DNA of 64,000 nucleotides from JALZVT01 sp964611345 (lineage in GTDB: Bacteria > Pseudomonadota > Gammaproteobacteria > Pseudomonadales > Azotimanducaceae): NCBI GenBank assembly GCA_964611345.1, contig CAZSYU010000006.1, forward strand, positions 19,452 to 83,451, given 5' to 3'. Position numbers and translations under genes: made by a program. The notes under the pieces were generated by a model. It did not search any database, was not told where the DNA came from, and saw only the letters and a list, made by a program, of their open reading frames with translations. How positions within the stretch are numbered: the stretch's first letter is position 1; each line of letters opens with the position of its first letter. Positions 33,553-41,865 of this stretch are shown in pieces.

Positions 33553-33843
33553 ATGAAGATTCGACCGTTACACGATCGTGTAGTTGTCCGTCGGCTGGAA
33601 GAAGAAACCACCAGCGCAGGCGGCATCGTACTGCCTGATTCGGCAACTGAAAAGCCATCACAGGGCGAAGTGGTTGCTGTTGGCCCTGGCAAAGCCGGCG
33701 ATGACGGCAAAGTCCGCAAGCTGGATGTCAAAAAGGGCGACAAGGTTCTGTTCGGCCAGTATGGCGGCAGCACCGTAAAAATTGATGGCGAAGAGCTTTT
33801 GATCCTTCAGGAAACCGAAATTTTCGGCGTTTTGGAAGGCTAG
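33553..33843 (+). CDS. groES: co-chaperonin GroES
   Basis: Heptameric lid of the GroEL chaperonin. It has 96 residues, MKIRPLHDRVVVRRLEEE, then the mobile loop ETTSAGGIVLPDSATEKPSQ and GEVVAVGPGK. The frame is open upstream, but gggag about 10 nt before 33553 and the universal MKIRPL start settle the start codon. groEL follows after 27 bp. Confidence 0.98.
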   Translation: MKIRPLHDRVVVRRLEEETTSAGGIVLPDSATEKPSQGEVVAVGPGKAGDDGKVRKLDVKKGDKVLFGQYGGSTVKIDGEELLILQETEIFGVLEG

Positions 33844-33870
33844 TCAGTAGTTACACAGAGGAAATAAGCG

Positions 33871-35517
33871 ATGAGCGCTAAAGAAGTATTATTTGGAGAT
33901 GACGCCCGCAGCAAAATGCTGGCTGGCGTAAACACCCTGGCCAACGCAGTCAAGGTAACCCTGGGCCCCAAGGGTCGCAACGTAATCCTGGACAAGTCAT
34001 TTGGTGCCCCTACGGTAACCAAGGACGGTGTTTCGGTGGCCAAGGAAGTCGAGCTGAAAGACAAGTTTGAAAACATGGGCGCGCAGATGGTGAAAGAGGT
34101 TGCGAGCCAAACCTCTGATGAAGCTGGCGACGGTACCACCACAGCTACGGTGTTGGCGCAGGCCATTCTCACCGAAGGCTTGAAGTCGGTTGCGGCCGGT
34201 ATGAACCCCATGGATCTGAAGCGCGGCATCGATCAGGCCGTTGAAGCAGCGGTTAAGCACATTGGCAAACTGTCCACACCTTGCGCCAACTCAAAATCTA
34301 TCGCGCAGGTAGGCACTATCTCTGCCAACAGTGACTCTGCTGTCGGTGACATCATCGCCGAGGCGATGGACAAGGTGGGCAAAGAAGGTGTCATCACTGT
34401 TGAAGAAGGTTCCGGTCTTGAGAACGAGCTTGATGTTGTCGAAGGCATGCAGTTCGATCGTGGTTACCTGTCTCCCTACTTCATCAATAATCAGGACAGC
34501 ATGGCTGCGGATCATGACGCACCTTATATCCTGTTGTGCGACAAGAAGATCTCCAACATCCGCGACCTTTTGCCAATTCTCGAAGCGGTGGCCAAAGCTG
34601 GCAAGCCTCTCGTCGTGATTGCTGAAGACATCGAAGGTGAAGCGTTGGCAACTCTGGTTGTGAATAACATGCGCGGCATCGTGAAAGTTGCAGCGGCCAA
34701 AGCGCCGGGCTTCGGCGATCGCCGTAAAGCCATGCTGCAAGACATCGCGATTCTCACCGGCGGCACCGTAATCTCCGAAGAAGTCGGTCTTACGCTTGAA
34801 GGTGCAACCCTTGATGACCTCGGTCAGGCCAAGCGTGTTTCTTCTACGAAGGAAAACACCACCATCGTTGATGGGTCTGGGAAGAAGAAAGAAATCGAAG
34901 GGCGCATCAAGCAGATTCGCGCAGAAATTGACGAGACTTCTTCTGACTACGATCGCGAAAAGTTGCAGGAGCGTTTGGCGAAGCTCGCTGGCGGTGTTGC
35001 AGTAATCAAGGTTGGTGCGCCAACCGAGCTGGAAATGAAAGAGAAGAAAGCGCGCGTTGAAGACGCTCTGCACTCTACTCGCGCGGCTGTCGAAGAAGGC
35101 GTAGTGCCTGGCGGCGGCGTAACTCTGGTTCGTGTTCTGCAGGGTCTCGGCAAGCTGAAAGGCGACAACGACGACCAGACTACCGGTATCGAAATTGCCA
35201 TGCGCGCCATGAGCGCACCGCTGCGCCAGATCGCAGCCAATGCTGGCGATGAAGGTTCGGTTGTGCTGGACAAGGTTGAAACCCTGAAGGGCAATGATGG
35301 CTATAACGCAGCTACCGGTAAATACGGTGACATGCTGAAGATGGGTATCCTCGATCCGGCCAAAGTGACCCGTTCTGCGCTGCAGGCGGCCGCTTCTGTC
35401 GCAGGGTTGATGCTGACCACTGAAGCCATGATCAGTGAACTGCCTGAAGATAACCCACCACCAATGCCTGCGGGTGGCGGTATGCCTGACATGGGTGGCA
35501 TGGGCGGCATGATGTAA
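33871..35517 (+). CDS. groEL: chaperonin GroEL
   Basis: 60-kDa chaperonin, ATP-driven folding chamber. It has 548 residues, starting MSAKEVLFGDDARSKMLAGV, with ATP-site LGPKGRNVILDKSFGAPTVT, DGTTTATVLA, signature AAVEEGVVPGGG and the C-terminal GGM repeat tail. Ribosome site agagga at 33857-33862. The gene is followed by a clear terminator. Confidence 0.99.
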   Translation: MSAKEVLFGDDARSKMLAGVNTLANAVKVTLGPKGRNVILDKSFGAPTVTKDGVSVAKEVELKDKFENMGAQMVKEVASQTSDEAGDGTTTATVLAQAILTEGLKSVAAGMNPMDLKRGIDQAVEAAVKHIGKLSTPCANSKSIAQVGTISANSDSAVGDIIAEAMDKVGKEGVITVEEGSGLENELDVVEGMQFDRGYLSPYFINNQDSMAADHDAPYILLCDKKISNIRDLLPILEAVAKAGKPLVVIAEDIEGEALATLVVNNMRGIVKVAAAKAPGFGDRRKAMLQDIAILTGGTVISEEVGLTLEGATLDDLGQAKRVSSTKENTTIVDGSGKKKEIEGRIKQIRAEIDETSSDYDREKLQERLAKLAGGVAVIKVGAPTELEMKEKKARVEDALHSTRAAVEEGVVPGGGVTLVRVLQGLGKLKGDNDDQTTGIEIAMRAMSAPLRQIAANAGDEGSVVLDKVETLKGNDGYNAATGKYGDMLKMGILDPAKVTRSALQAAASVAGLMLTTEAMISELPEDNPPPMPAGGGMPDMGGMGGMM

Positions 35518-35563
35518 GCCGCAAGCGATTCGCAACCTGGTTGCGACTCTTCGAAAGAAGGGC

Positions 35564-35604
35564 AAAACGGGCTGTTCCAACTACTGGGGCGGCCCGTTTT
35601 CGTT
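35564..35604 (+). terminator. rho-independent terminator of groESL
   Basis: Stem AAAACGGGC (35564-35572) pairs with GCCCGTTTT (35592-35600) around a 19-nt loop that can shorten by partial pairing; the T-rich right arm supplies the U-tract. Confidence 0.8.
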
Positions 35605-35665
35605 TGCTATGATCACAGGGTGCAAATTGGCTATCTGGTCGACGCAGAACGCCAGGCCCAAGCAT

Positions 35666-35690
35666 GAAAACCGAGAAAACCGAGAAAACC
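35666..35690. repeat. short A-rich direct repeat before the urate-oxidase-N-like gene
   Basis: gaaaacc followed by two copies of gagaaaacc. Lies in the 127-bp spacer after the groESL terminator, about 40 bp upstream of the next start. Simple sequence; no function is claimed. Confidence 0.5.
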
Positions 35691-35727
35691 AAAAAAATAG
35701 ATAGTTACCATCACGAAGGGGATAGCA

Positions 35728-36393
35728 ATGGACTCAGAAATCATTACTCACTTATTCCGCTGGGGACATTTCCTGGCGGGTGTTACATGGATCGGGTTGT
35801 TGTACTACTTCAACTTCATTCAGGGCTCCTACTTTAAAGAAGCGGAAGACGATGCCCGTGTTGATGCGTTTGTAAAACTGGTGCCCAGGGCACTCTGGTG
35901 GTTCCGCTGGGGGGCATTGTTCACGTTCCTGACGGGTTGCGTGTTGCTCGGTTTTCTAAGTGGCGGCGGCGCTCAATGGATCACTCAGGATATCGTGCTG
36001 GGCGCGACTATGGGCACCTTCATGTTCCTGAATGTGTGGGGCATCATCTGGCGCAATCAAAAAGTGGTCATTGCCTCCAACGAGCAGGTGAAAGCAGGTG
36101 GTTCTGCCCTCGAAGGTGCTGCTGATGCTGGTGCCAAGGCCTTGCTGGCCTCGCGGACGAATACCCTGTTCTCCCTGCCCATGCTGTTCTTCATGGGCTC
36201 TAGCGCGCACCTGCCGAGCGGTGCACTGGCTACAGCCGGAGCGGGCTTGTGGGTTGCTCTGGCGATCATCGTTGTACTCGAAATCAACGCGATAGTTGGC
36301 AAGCAGGGCCCAATGACAACTGTCAGTGGCGTAATCACCAGTGGCTTTGTGCTGACAGCGGTGCTTTGGGGCCTGCTGCGCCTGCTCGCTTAG
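35728..36393 (+). CDS. urate hydroxylase PuuD-like / urate-oxidase N-terminal domain membrane protein
   Basis: 221 residues, about six membrane spans. WGHFLAGVTWIGLLYYFNFIQ, PRALWWFRWGALFTFLTG and GTFMFLNVWGIIWRNQK are typical of the Urate_ox_N family. PuuD proteins with a C-terminal cytochrome c domain are implicated in urate oxidation; here only the membrane part exists, no haem c CxxCH motif is present, and no purine-degradation gene is nearby. Several conserved His (in HLFRWGHF and near HLP) could ligate haem. The family is fairly secure, the activity is not. A ribosome site (aagggg) precedes the ATG. Confidence 0.72.
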   Translation: MDSEIITHLFRWGHFLAGVTWIGLLYYFNFIQGSYFKEAEDDARVDAFVKLVPRALWWFRWGALFTFLTGCVLLGFLSGGGAQWITQDIVLGATMGTFMFLNVWGIIWRNQKVVIASNEQVKAGGSALEGAADAGAKALLASRTNTLFSLPMLFFMGSSAHLPSGALATAGAGLWVALAIIVVLEINAIVGKQGPMTTVSGVITSGFVLTAVLWGLLRLLA

Positions 36394-36448
36394 GCCTACG
36401 TAGGTGGCACCTGCCCCAGGCGGAATTTCCGCGACGCGTGACGACGAT

Positions 36449-37135
36449 ATGCCGACGCGCAGCAACCGTCGTCGTGGTGGTGGTCGGACCGGCGCTGGTG
36501 GTGGCTCGTCGCTTGCCACCAATCTTATTTTAATGCTGGTGGTTGCCGGTCTGGGTGTTGGTGGTTGGTTCGTCATGAACCAGCAGCAGTTGCTCACGGC
36601 AGCGCAAGAAAAGCAGGCAGCGGCGGAGAGTCGTCTGGCTGTGCTCGAAGAGCGTTTGCGTGCCACCGATGAGGTAATGAGCGATACCGGGGATGCGACC
36701 AAAGAAAAACTCGGGTACTGGGAAACCGAGATTCGCAAAGTCTGGGATATCGCCTACAAGGTGAACCGGGGCTGGATCAAGGAAAACCAGCAGTTGCTGG
36801 CAGGGCACAAGTCGACGTTGGCCAGCTTGCAGTCCGGTGTGACGGCGCTCAAGACTGACCTTGCGAGCCAGGGCGAAGGCGTGGCTGATCTTGGCGCGCG
36901 GCTTGAGGCTTTGGATGAGTTGTCGGCGAAAATTTCCGGTTTAACGGCTGGGCAGGACAAACTCGCCAAGAATATTGCCAATATTGATGTTTCGAACCTC
37001 ACTGAGCGGGTGTTGCGCAATGAGCAGGCCGTGAGTGCCATTGATGCCTATCGAGTGCAGCTGAATCGCCGCTTGACCGATCTGCAGGGGCGTTTGGATG
37101 CGCTGGGACCGGTCGCTGGGGGTTCTTTGCCCTAA
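36449..37135 (+). CDS. single-span membrane protein with long periplasmic coiled coil, unknown function
   Basis: 228 residues from the ATG at 36449; a GTG at 36404 would add 15 residues and start 10 bp after the previous gene. It has a basic, Gly-rich N-terminus (SNRRRGGGRTGAGGG), one span at about residues 23-42, then heptad-rich helices to the end with few aromatic residues. The topology (positive inside, coiled coil outside) resembles ATPase-free scaffold or septal proteins, but I do not recognise the family. Probably in one transcript with the preceding gene. Confidence 0.65.
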   Translation: MPTRSNRRRGGGRTGAGGGSSLATNLILMLVVAGLGVGGWFVMNQQQLLTAAQEKQAAAESRLAVLEERLRATDEVMSDTGDATKEKLGYWETEIRKVWDIAYKVNRGWIKENQQLLAGHKSTLASLQSGVTALKTDLASQGEGVADLGARLEALDELSAKISGLTAGQDKLAKNIANIDVSNLTERVLRNEQAVSAIDAYRVQLNRRLTDLQGRLDALGPVAGGSLP

Positions 37136-37310
37136 AACCGGATCTCGCTGGGAACTGGCGACAGTCCTGTGTTCAGGTGGGCGGTTTCGCTACCCTTCAC
37201 ACCCACCGAACCCCGAATTATTGGTCCGGGTCAAAGTGTGACTGGGGTCCTTATTCGGCGCCGATCTTATCGTCATACTGGGGTTTCTTTACGACGAAGC
37301 AACAGGCGAG

Positions 37311-39227
37311 ATGAGCGGAACCGGGATAAAGCCCAGGATAGTGCTGGCTGACGCTGCGCATTCAACACTGTCATTAGTGGCAGTGGCTCAGGGTTGGGAG
37401 GTTGTCCAGGCGCCGCAGCTAACCTCCGAGGTAGACCGCAACGACGCAAGCGTTGCAATTGTTGTTCTTGCCGACCCCGACCTCGCAGTGGTTGCCCGAG
37501 ATCGTTTTCCGGGTGCTTTACTGGTAGGTACCCAACCTGCAAGCAAAGTCTGCGTAGATGTCTATCTTGGTCCGCTCAACCACAGCAGCAGACAGGAAGA
37601 TCGCGGGTTCCTTGAGCAGGTGCTCCGGCATGGACAGTCGCACTGGGAAACTCATCAGGCGCTGCAACACGCCCAAACCAAAGTTGCTGTTCAACAACAG
37701 CGTATGAAGCAGCTCAGTGATGTGGGCGCTACTTTGTCGGGCGAACTTTCCTTCGATGATTTGTTGACAACATTATTAATCGAAGCGCGAGCGATTGCGT
37801 GCTGTGATGGTGCGTCTCTATACCTGGTTGAAAACAAATCAACAGTGGACGGTGGTAGCGAAGAACGACTCGTGTTTAAGCTGACCCAGAACGGTACTCT
37901 TGACTTACCTTACAACGAAACCACAGTACCGCTCACTTCAACCTCCATTGCAGGCCATGTTGCAGTTAGCGGTTGCGAACTGAACTTACGTGACGCGTAT
38001 GAGTTGCCCCACGATGTTCCCTACAGTTTCAATCGCAGCTTTGACGAGCAGATGGGGTATCGCACCCGATCCATGCTGGTTATGCCTATGCGTGACCACG
38101 GTGGCAGTATTGTTGGTGTATTGCAGTTCATTAATCGGTTTGCCGATGATGGCGCAACGGTGGTTGAGTTTGATTCTGAGACTGTTGAAATTCTGCGGGC
38201 CATTGCAAGCCAGGCCGCGCTGACTATCCAGAAGAATCGCCTGGTGCGTAATATCAACGAGCTGTTCGAGAGCTTTGTGCAGGCGTCGGTAAAGGCCATT
38301 GAGCAACGCGACCCATCTACCAGTGGCCACTCTGCCCGAGTTGCGGAAACAACCGTCGCGCTACTGGAAGCGCTGCCGTTGTCGAACCTGCCACGGTTTA
38401 AAAACATGGTGATTTCTGAAGACCACCTGCGCGAGGTGCGTTACGCAGCACTGCTGCACGACTTCGGTAAGGTCGGTGTCCGCGAGTCCATTTTGGTGAA
38501 GTCGCACAAACTCAGTTCTGAACGCATGGAGATCTTGCACTACCGCGTGCAGCTGCAAAAAGAACGCCTAAGACGCGAAGCCGTCGAAAAAGAAATAGAT
38601 ATGCTGCACCACCAGGCGGCAGATTTCGAAGTGGCACGGGCGAGGGTGCACCGCGACCTGCAGAAGCAGCTCAGCATTCTTGATGACTACTACAGCATGA
38701 TTGAGCGCGCGAACAATCCAACGGTGTTGCTCGATGGTGATTTTACCCATTTACGTGAGTTGCACAGCTACTCCTTCACTGAGGCAGATGGTTCACGTAC
38801 GGGTTTGATCTCTGCTGATGATCTTACCGCGTTGTCTGTTCGGCGAGGCAGTCTGACACCAGAAGAACGGGTTGAAATTGAAGCGCATGTGCAATGGACC
38901 AAAGACTTCTTGGCAGTACTGCCCTGGCCTAAAGAGTTGAGCCAGGTGCCTGAGATTGCTGGTGCCCACCACGAAAAGATGAATGGCAAAGGCTATCCGC
39001 AAGGTCTGGTCGGTGAGCAGATTCCGCTCGCCAGTCGGGTGATGACGGTGTGCGACATCTTCGATGCGCTTACCGCCATGGACCGACCCTACAAGTCAGC
39101 CATCGGCGACGATCGCGCTTTCGAAATTTTGTACATGGAAGCCAAGGAAGGGTTGCTCGATACCGACCTGGTGGATGTGTTTGCTGCCTCGCGCAATCAG
39201 CTAAAGCAGGCAAACCAGGCAAGTTAA
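37311..39227 (+). CDS. GAF and HD-GYP domain protein, probable cyclic-di-GMP phosphodiesterase
   Basis: 638 residues. About 1-100 look like a degenerate receiver fold without clear phospho-site residues; 105-130 helical; 135-315 a GAF domain (ISTRL-free, with ASLYLVENKS and GHVAVSG); 325-625 HD-GYP. The metal-binding LLHDFGKVGVRESIL is at about residue 383 and HHEKMNGKGYPQGL at about 553. Normally these lie 60-65 residues apart; here about 170, so roughly 110 helical, charged residues are inserted after SHKLSSERMEILHYRVQ. All catalytic residues remain, so c-di-GMP (or pGpG) hydrolysis is plausible. The upstream 175 bp contain an imperfect inverted repeat (37212-37257). Confidence 0.85.
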   Translation: MSGTGIKPRIVLADAAHSTLSLVAVAQGWEVVQAPQLTSEVDRNDASVAIVVLADPDLAVVARDRFPGALLVGTQPASKVCVDVYLGPLNHSSRQEDRGFLEQVLRHGQSHWETHQALQHAQTKVAVQQQRMKQLSDVGATLSGELSFDDLLTTLLIEARAIACCDGASLYLVENKSTVDGGSEERLVFKLTQNGTLDLPYNETTVPLTSTSIAGHVAVSGCELNLRDAYELPHDVPYSFNRSFDEQMGYRTRSMLVMPMRDHGGSIVGVLQFINRFADDGATVVEFDSETVEILRAIASQAALTIQKNRLVRNINELFESFVQASVKAIEQRDPSTSGHSARVAETTVALLEALPLSNLPRFKNMVISEDHLREVRYAALLHDFGKVGVRESILVKSHKLSSERMEILHYRVQLQKERLRREAVEKEIDMLHHQAADFEVARARVHRDLQKQLSILDDYYSMIERANNPTVLLDGDFTHLRELHSYSFTEADGSRTGLISADDLTALSVRRGSLTPEERVEIEAHVQWTKDFLAVLPWPKELSQVPEIAGAHHEKMNGKGYPQGLVGEQIPLASRVMTVCDIFDALTAMDRPYKSAIGDDRAFEILYMEAKEGLLDTDLVDVFAASRNQLKQANQAS

Positions 39228-39229
39228 GG

Positions 39230-39244
39230 TTGCCCATTGGGCAA
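39230..39244. terminator. short hairpin between convergent HD-GYP and gspB genes
   Basis: TTGCCC (39230-39235), loop ATT, GGGCAA (39239-39244), 3 bp after the HD-GYP stop. No proper U-run, so only a weak terminator candidate. Confidence 0.35.
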
Positions 39245-39287
39245 TTGCTCAAGAAACTCTCAGTAGTCCTGGGCAGCTCTAATCGGC

Positions 39288-40091
39288 CTAACTGTCTTTC
39301 CAGTCTTCCATTACCGGGATTACAACACTCACCGTTTCTCCCTCGTGATCAAACTCGATAATGGCCCCAGTTTCAGTTATTTCTGCAACCGTGAACGTCG
39401 TGCCGTTGTCGGCGGTGATCGACTGGCCTTCAATGCGCCGTTGCCCGTTTACCCCCAGAGACCGCAAATCAGTTTCGTTGCCATAAATATGGAACGAGAA
39501 GGTCAGTGCGTGGAGCGCACTGCGTGCACTATCGCTGATGGCGCTGAGAGCGCTGGCATTGCTTGCCTTGGTGCTCGGTGGTGCCGTAGTGGGTTGTGCA
39601 ATAACCCGCTGCGTTATGGCCGGTGAGGTTTGTGCGTCTGGCGTGAGCGGTGTGTTTTCAAGGAGATCGTCCCGGTCGGGTTCGCCAGCAATGGTAATTG
39701 CCCGCCCTGTGGGTTTGAAGGTGCGCTGCGTCACCGTGCTTGTTGAGCTGCCAGGGGCTGGCAAGTCGCGCGGCGAAACTATGCCGGGCAGTGGGATTTT
39801 GCCGCGACTGCGCGCGGCTTCGGTGGCGCTAACTGGGGTGATGGCCGGGTTCGAAGCAGAATTTGCCTGCGTAACTTGCTTGCTATCGGGCTGGTCGGTG
39901 CGCCATAAAAACACCAACGCGACGTTTGTCAGCAATATGGCGCCAATAGCCAGTTTCCAGGGTAGCGCCAAAGTGGGGCCTTGGCTTGTGGGATTTTGTT
40001 GCTGCGCGTCTATGCCCGGGAAAGATTCTGCACTCTGAGGTGGTTGTGTGTCGTTTGCAGACTTTTGCAGGGCATCAAGAATATAAGACAT
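39288..40091 (-). CDS. gspB: general secretion pathway protein B (GspB/ExeB-like)
   Basis: 267 residues. MSYILDALQKSA at the N-terminus is the hallmark of GspB/ExeB proteins; one span lies at about residues 45-63, a Pro/Ser/Thr-rich periplasmic linker follows, and the last ~70 residues form the T2SSB domain (SFHIYGNETDLRSLGVNGQR). With GspA it helps assemble the secretin through the peptidoglycan. It is 3 bp after gspA. No other type II secretion genes are in the window. Confidence 0.87.
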   Translation of the reverse strand: MSYILDALQKSANDTQPPQSAESFPGIDAQQQNPTSQGPTLALPWKLAIGAILLTNVALVFLWRTDQPDSKQVTQANSASNPAITPVSATEAARSRGKIPLPGIVSPRDLPAPGSSTSTVTQRTFKPTGRAITIAGEPDRDDLLENTPLTPDAQTSPAITQRVIAQPTTAPPSTKASNASALSAISDSARSALHALTFSFHIYGNETDLRSLGVNGQRRIEGQSITADNGTTFTVAEITETGAIIEFDHEGETVSVVIPVMEDWKDS

Positions 40092-40094
40092 GCG

Positions 40095-41852
40095 TTAGCC
40101 CAACAGCTCAGGAATGTCGTAGCCCGCCGCGCGATGCAACAACAGCCACGTCGCTGGACCGGCGATGCCATCGGCGGGTACGCCGCTTGCGGCCTGAAAC
40201 TCGCGCAACACCTTGCTCAGTGCAGTATCAAAGGTGCGCGAGTTACCGAGGTCACGATTGGTGGCCTGACCCAATAGTTTGCGCAACTCTTGTACTGCAG
40301 TTCCTGTGGAGCCGTCTTTAATGCTGCCGCGATAATTGATGGGCGTTGGCCAGAGCGCGATGATGGTGCCTTCCCACACCTGGCTCAGCGTCGCAAGATC
40401 TACCACCGATGTAGTGCTGCCTTGGATGATGGAGACTTGATTGTTGCTTGCGCTCACCGCCGTGACGTAGAAGATTTGGGCATCTGCGCCTGCGAGTTGC
40501 ATTACAACGGGCACGTTCAGACGCGCTACGTCGCTCCAACTATAGGCACGTTTAGTGCACTGCAGCTGGAAACGCGGGGCGAAGTCGCAAGGTACCAGAG
40601 GGTTGTTAGGGTCGTAGTCGATACCCCAAAGGTTGTACATGGCGCTGAAGGCGAGCCGCTGGCTGCGATAAGACGGGACGCCCGAAATAGCAATTGGAAC
40701 CCCGCCCAGCACGGCGCTGGGTTCTGGAGTGACGGTGGCGATGGTTGGGATCGGTGTGGGGGCGAGATCTTGCGTTGTTGTTGCGACGGGTTCGGGTGTC
40801 GCTGCAGGCGCTGGCTGCACAATCGGCGGGCGGGGTTCTGCGATGGTCACGGGCGGCGGCGCGGTTGTCTGCGCGCCCAACGCGCCCTGTGTTTGTACGT
40901 CTTGTGTTTGTACGTCCTGCGTTTGAGCGCTCTGAGCTTGGGCAGGCGAAGGCTTGTTTGTCGCATCAAGCAGGGTCCAGAGAAGACCAATGCCAAGCAG
41001 GACGGCACCAGTTACACCCAGCCAGCCCCAGATATTGAATTGCCTGGGCGCAGTTTCGGACGCTGCTTTCTGCACGTGCACAAAGTCGATGCGCGGTTTG
41101 CCCTCTGCGTAGGCACCGAGCAGGGCGCGGTCGGCAATGATGTTGATCAGCCGGGGAACGCCACCCGCGTGGCGATGGACGTTCCAGCTTGCTGACGCGC
41201 TGAACAGGTTTGGGTTACCACCTGCCAGGCTCAGGCGATGCGCTATATACGCGCGGGTATCATCGAGTTGCAGCGGTTCAAGGTGATAGCGGGCGGTGAT
41301 GCGCTGGCTCAACTGCCGTAATTCCTGGCGTGCGAGCATAACCTTCAGTTCTGGTTGCCCAACCAGAATAATTCGCATGAGTTTGCGTTCATTGGTTTCG
41401 AGATTGGTCAGTAGCCGTAATTGTTCGAGCACCGCGGGTGACAGATTTTGCGCCTCATCAATAACAACAACAGTGCTGCGCCCAAGCCGATGTGTACGCA
41501 GCAGATGTTTGTTTAGACGGTCGATGTAGGGTTTGACGCTGTGCTGGTCATCGGTTGGGTAGTCGATGGCCAACTCGTCGCAGATCGTCTGTAGCAGTTC
41601 GCGTACAGTAAGGCGTGGATTGAGAATAAACGCGACATCAATGTCGCCTGGCACCTGACCGATGAGATTGCGCAGTAGTGTGGTTTTACCCGTGCCTACC
41701 TCGCCCGTTACCAGCACAAAGCCGCCGTCTGACTCGAGTCCGTATTTCAGATGGGCAAGCGCGTCTCGATGGCGTTCACTCATATAGAGGAAGCTTGGGT
41801 CTGGTGCGATTGAAAACGGTCGCTTGTTGAGGTGAAAAAACTGCTCGTACAT
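40095..41852 (-). CDS. gspA: general secretion pathway protein A (GspA/ExeA), AAA ATPase with peptidoglycan-binding domain
   Basis: 585 residues: MYEQFFHLNKRPFSIAPDP start, AAA domain with Walker A TGEVGTGKTTLLRN and Walker B TVVVIDEAQNLSP (residues about 1-265), one membrane span (about 275-297), a long Gln/Thr/Pro/Ala linker (300-400) with a QTQDV repeat, a middle domain, and a C-terminal PG_binding_1 domain (about 515-575). ExeA of Aeromonas multimerises on peptidoglycan to place the ExeD secretin. Operon with gspB and, 13 bp upstream, the acyltransferase gene. Confidence 0.92.
   Translation of the reverse strand: MYEQFFHLNKRPFSIAPDPSFLYMSERHRDALAHLKYGLESDGGFVLVTGEVGTGKTTLLRNLIGQVPGDIDVAFILNPRLTVRELLQTICDELAIDYPTDDQHSVKPYIDRLNKHLLRTHRLGRSTVVVIDEAQNLSPAVLEQLRLLTNLETNERKLMRIILVGQPELKVMLARQELRQLSQRITARYHLEPLQLDDTRAYIAHRLSLAGGNPNLFSASASWNVHRHAGGVPRLINIIADRALLGAYAEGKPRIDFVHVQKAASETAPRQFNIWGWLGVTGAVLLGIGLLWTLLDATNKPSPAQAQSAQTQDVQTQDVQTQGALGAQTTAPPPVTIAEPRPPIVQPAPAATPEPVATTTQDLAPTPIPTIATVTPEPSAVLGGVPIAISGVPSYRSQRLAFSAMYNLWGIDYDPNNPLVPCDFAPRFQLQCTKRAYSWSDVARLNVPVVMQLAGADAQIFYVTAVSASNNQVSIIQGSTTSVVDLATLSQVWEGTIIALWPTPINYRGSIKDGSTGTAVQELRKLLGQATNRDLGNSRTFDTALSKVLREFQAASGVPADGIAGPATWLLLHRAAGYDIPELLG
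40886..40930. repeat. 15-bp tandem repeat in the gspA linker
   Basis: cctgtgtttgtacgt (40886-40900), cttgtgtttgtacgt (40901-40915) and a degenerate third copy (40916-40930). On the minus strand it encodes QTQDV units in the flexible linker. Confidence 0.8.
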
Positions 41853-41865
41853 TTGACTGAGTCTG

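Noticed and set aside
34291..35580. 429-codon open frame on the minus strand opposite groEL
   Set aside because: It is fully antisense to groEL, whose biased codons leave this frame open; the translation is rich in His/Arg/Cys and matches no family pattern.
40886..40930. Tandem repeat considered as a CRISPR-like array
   Set aside because: Units are 15 bp with no spacers and lie in frame in the gspA linker; it is a coding microsatellite.
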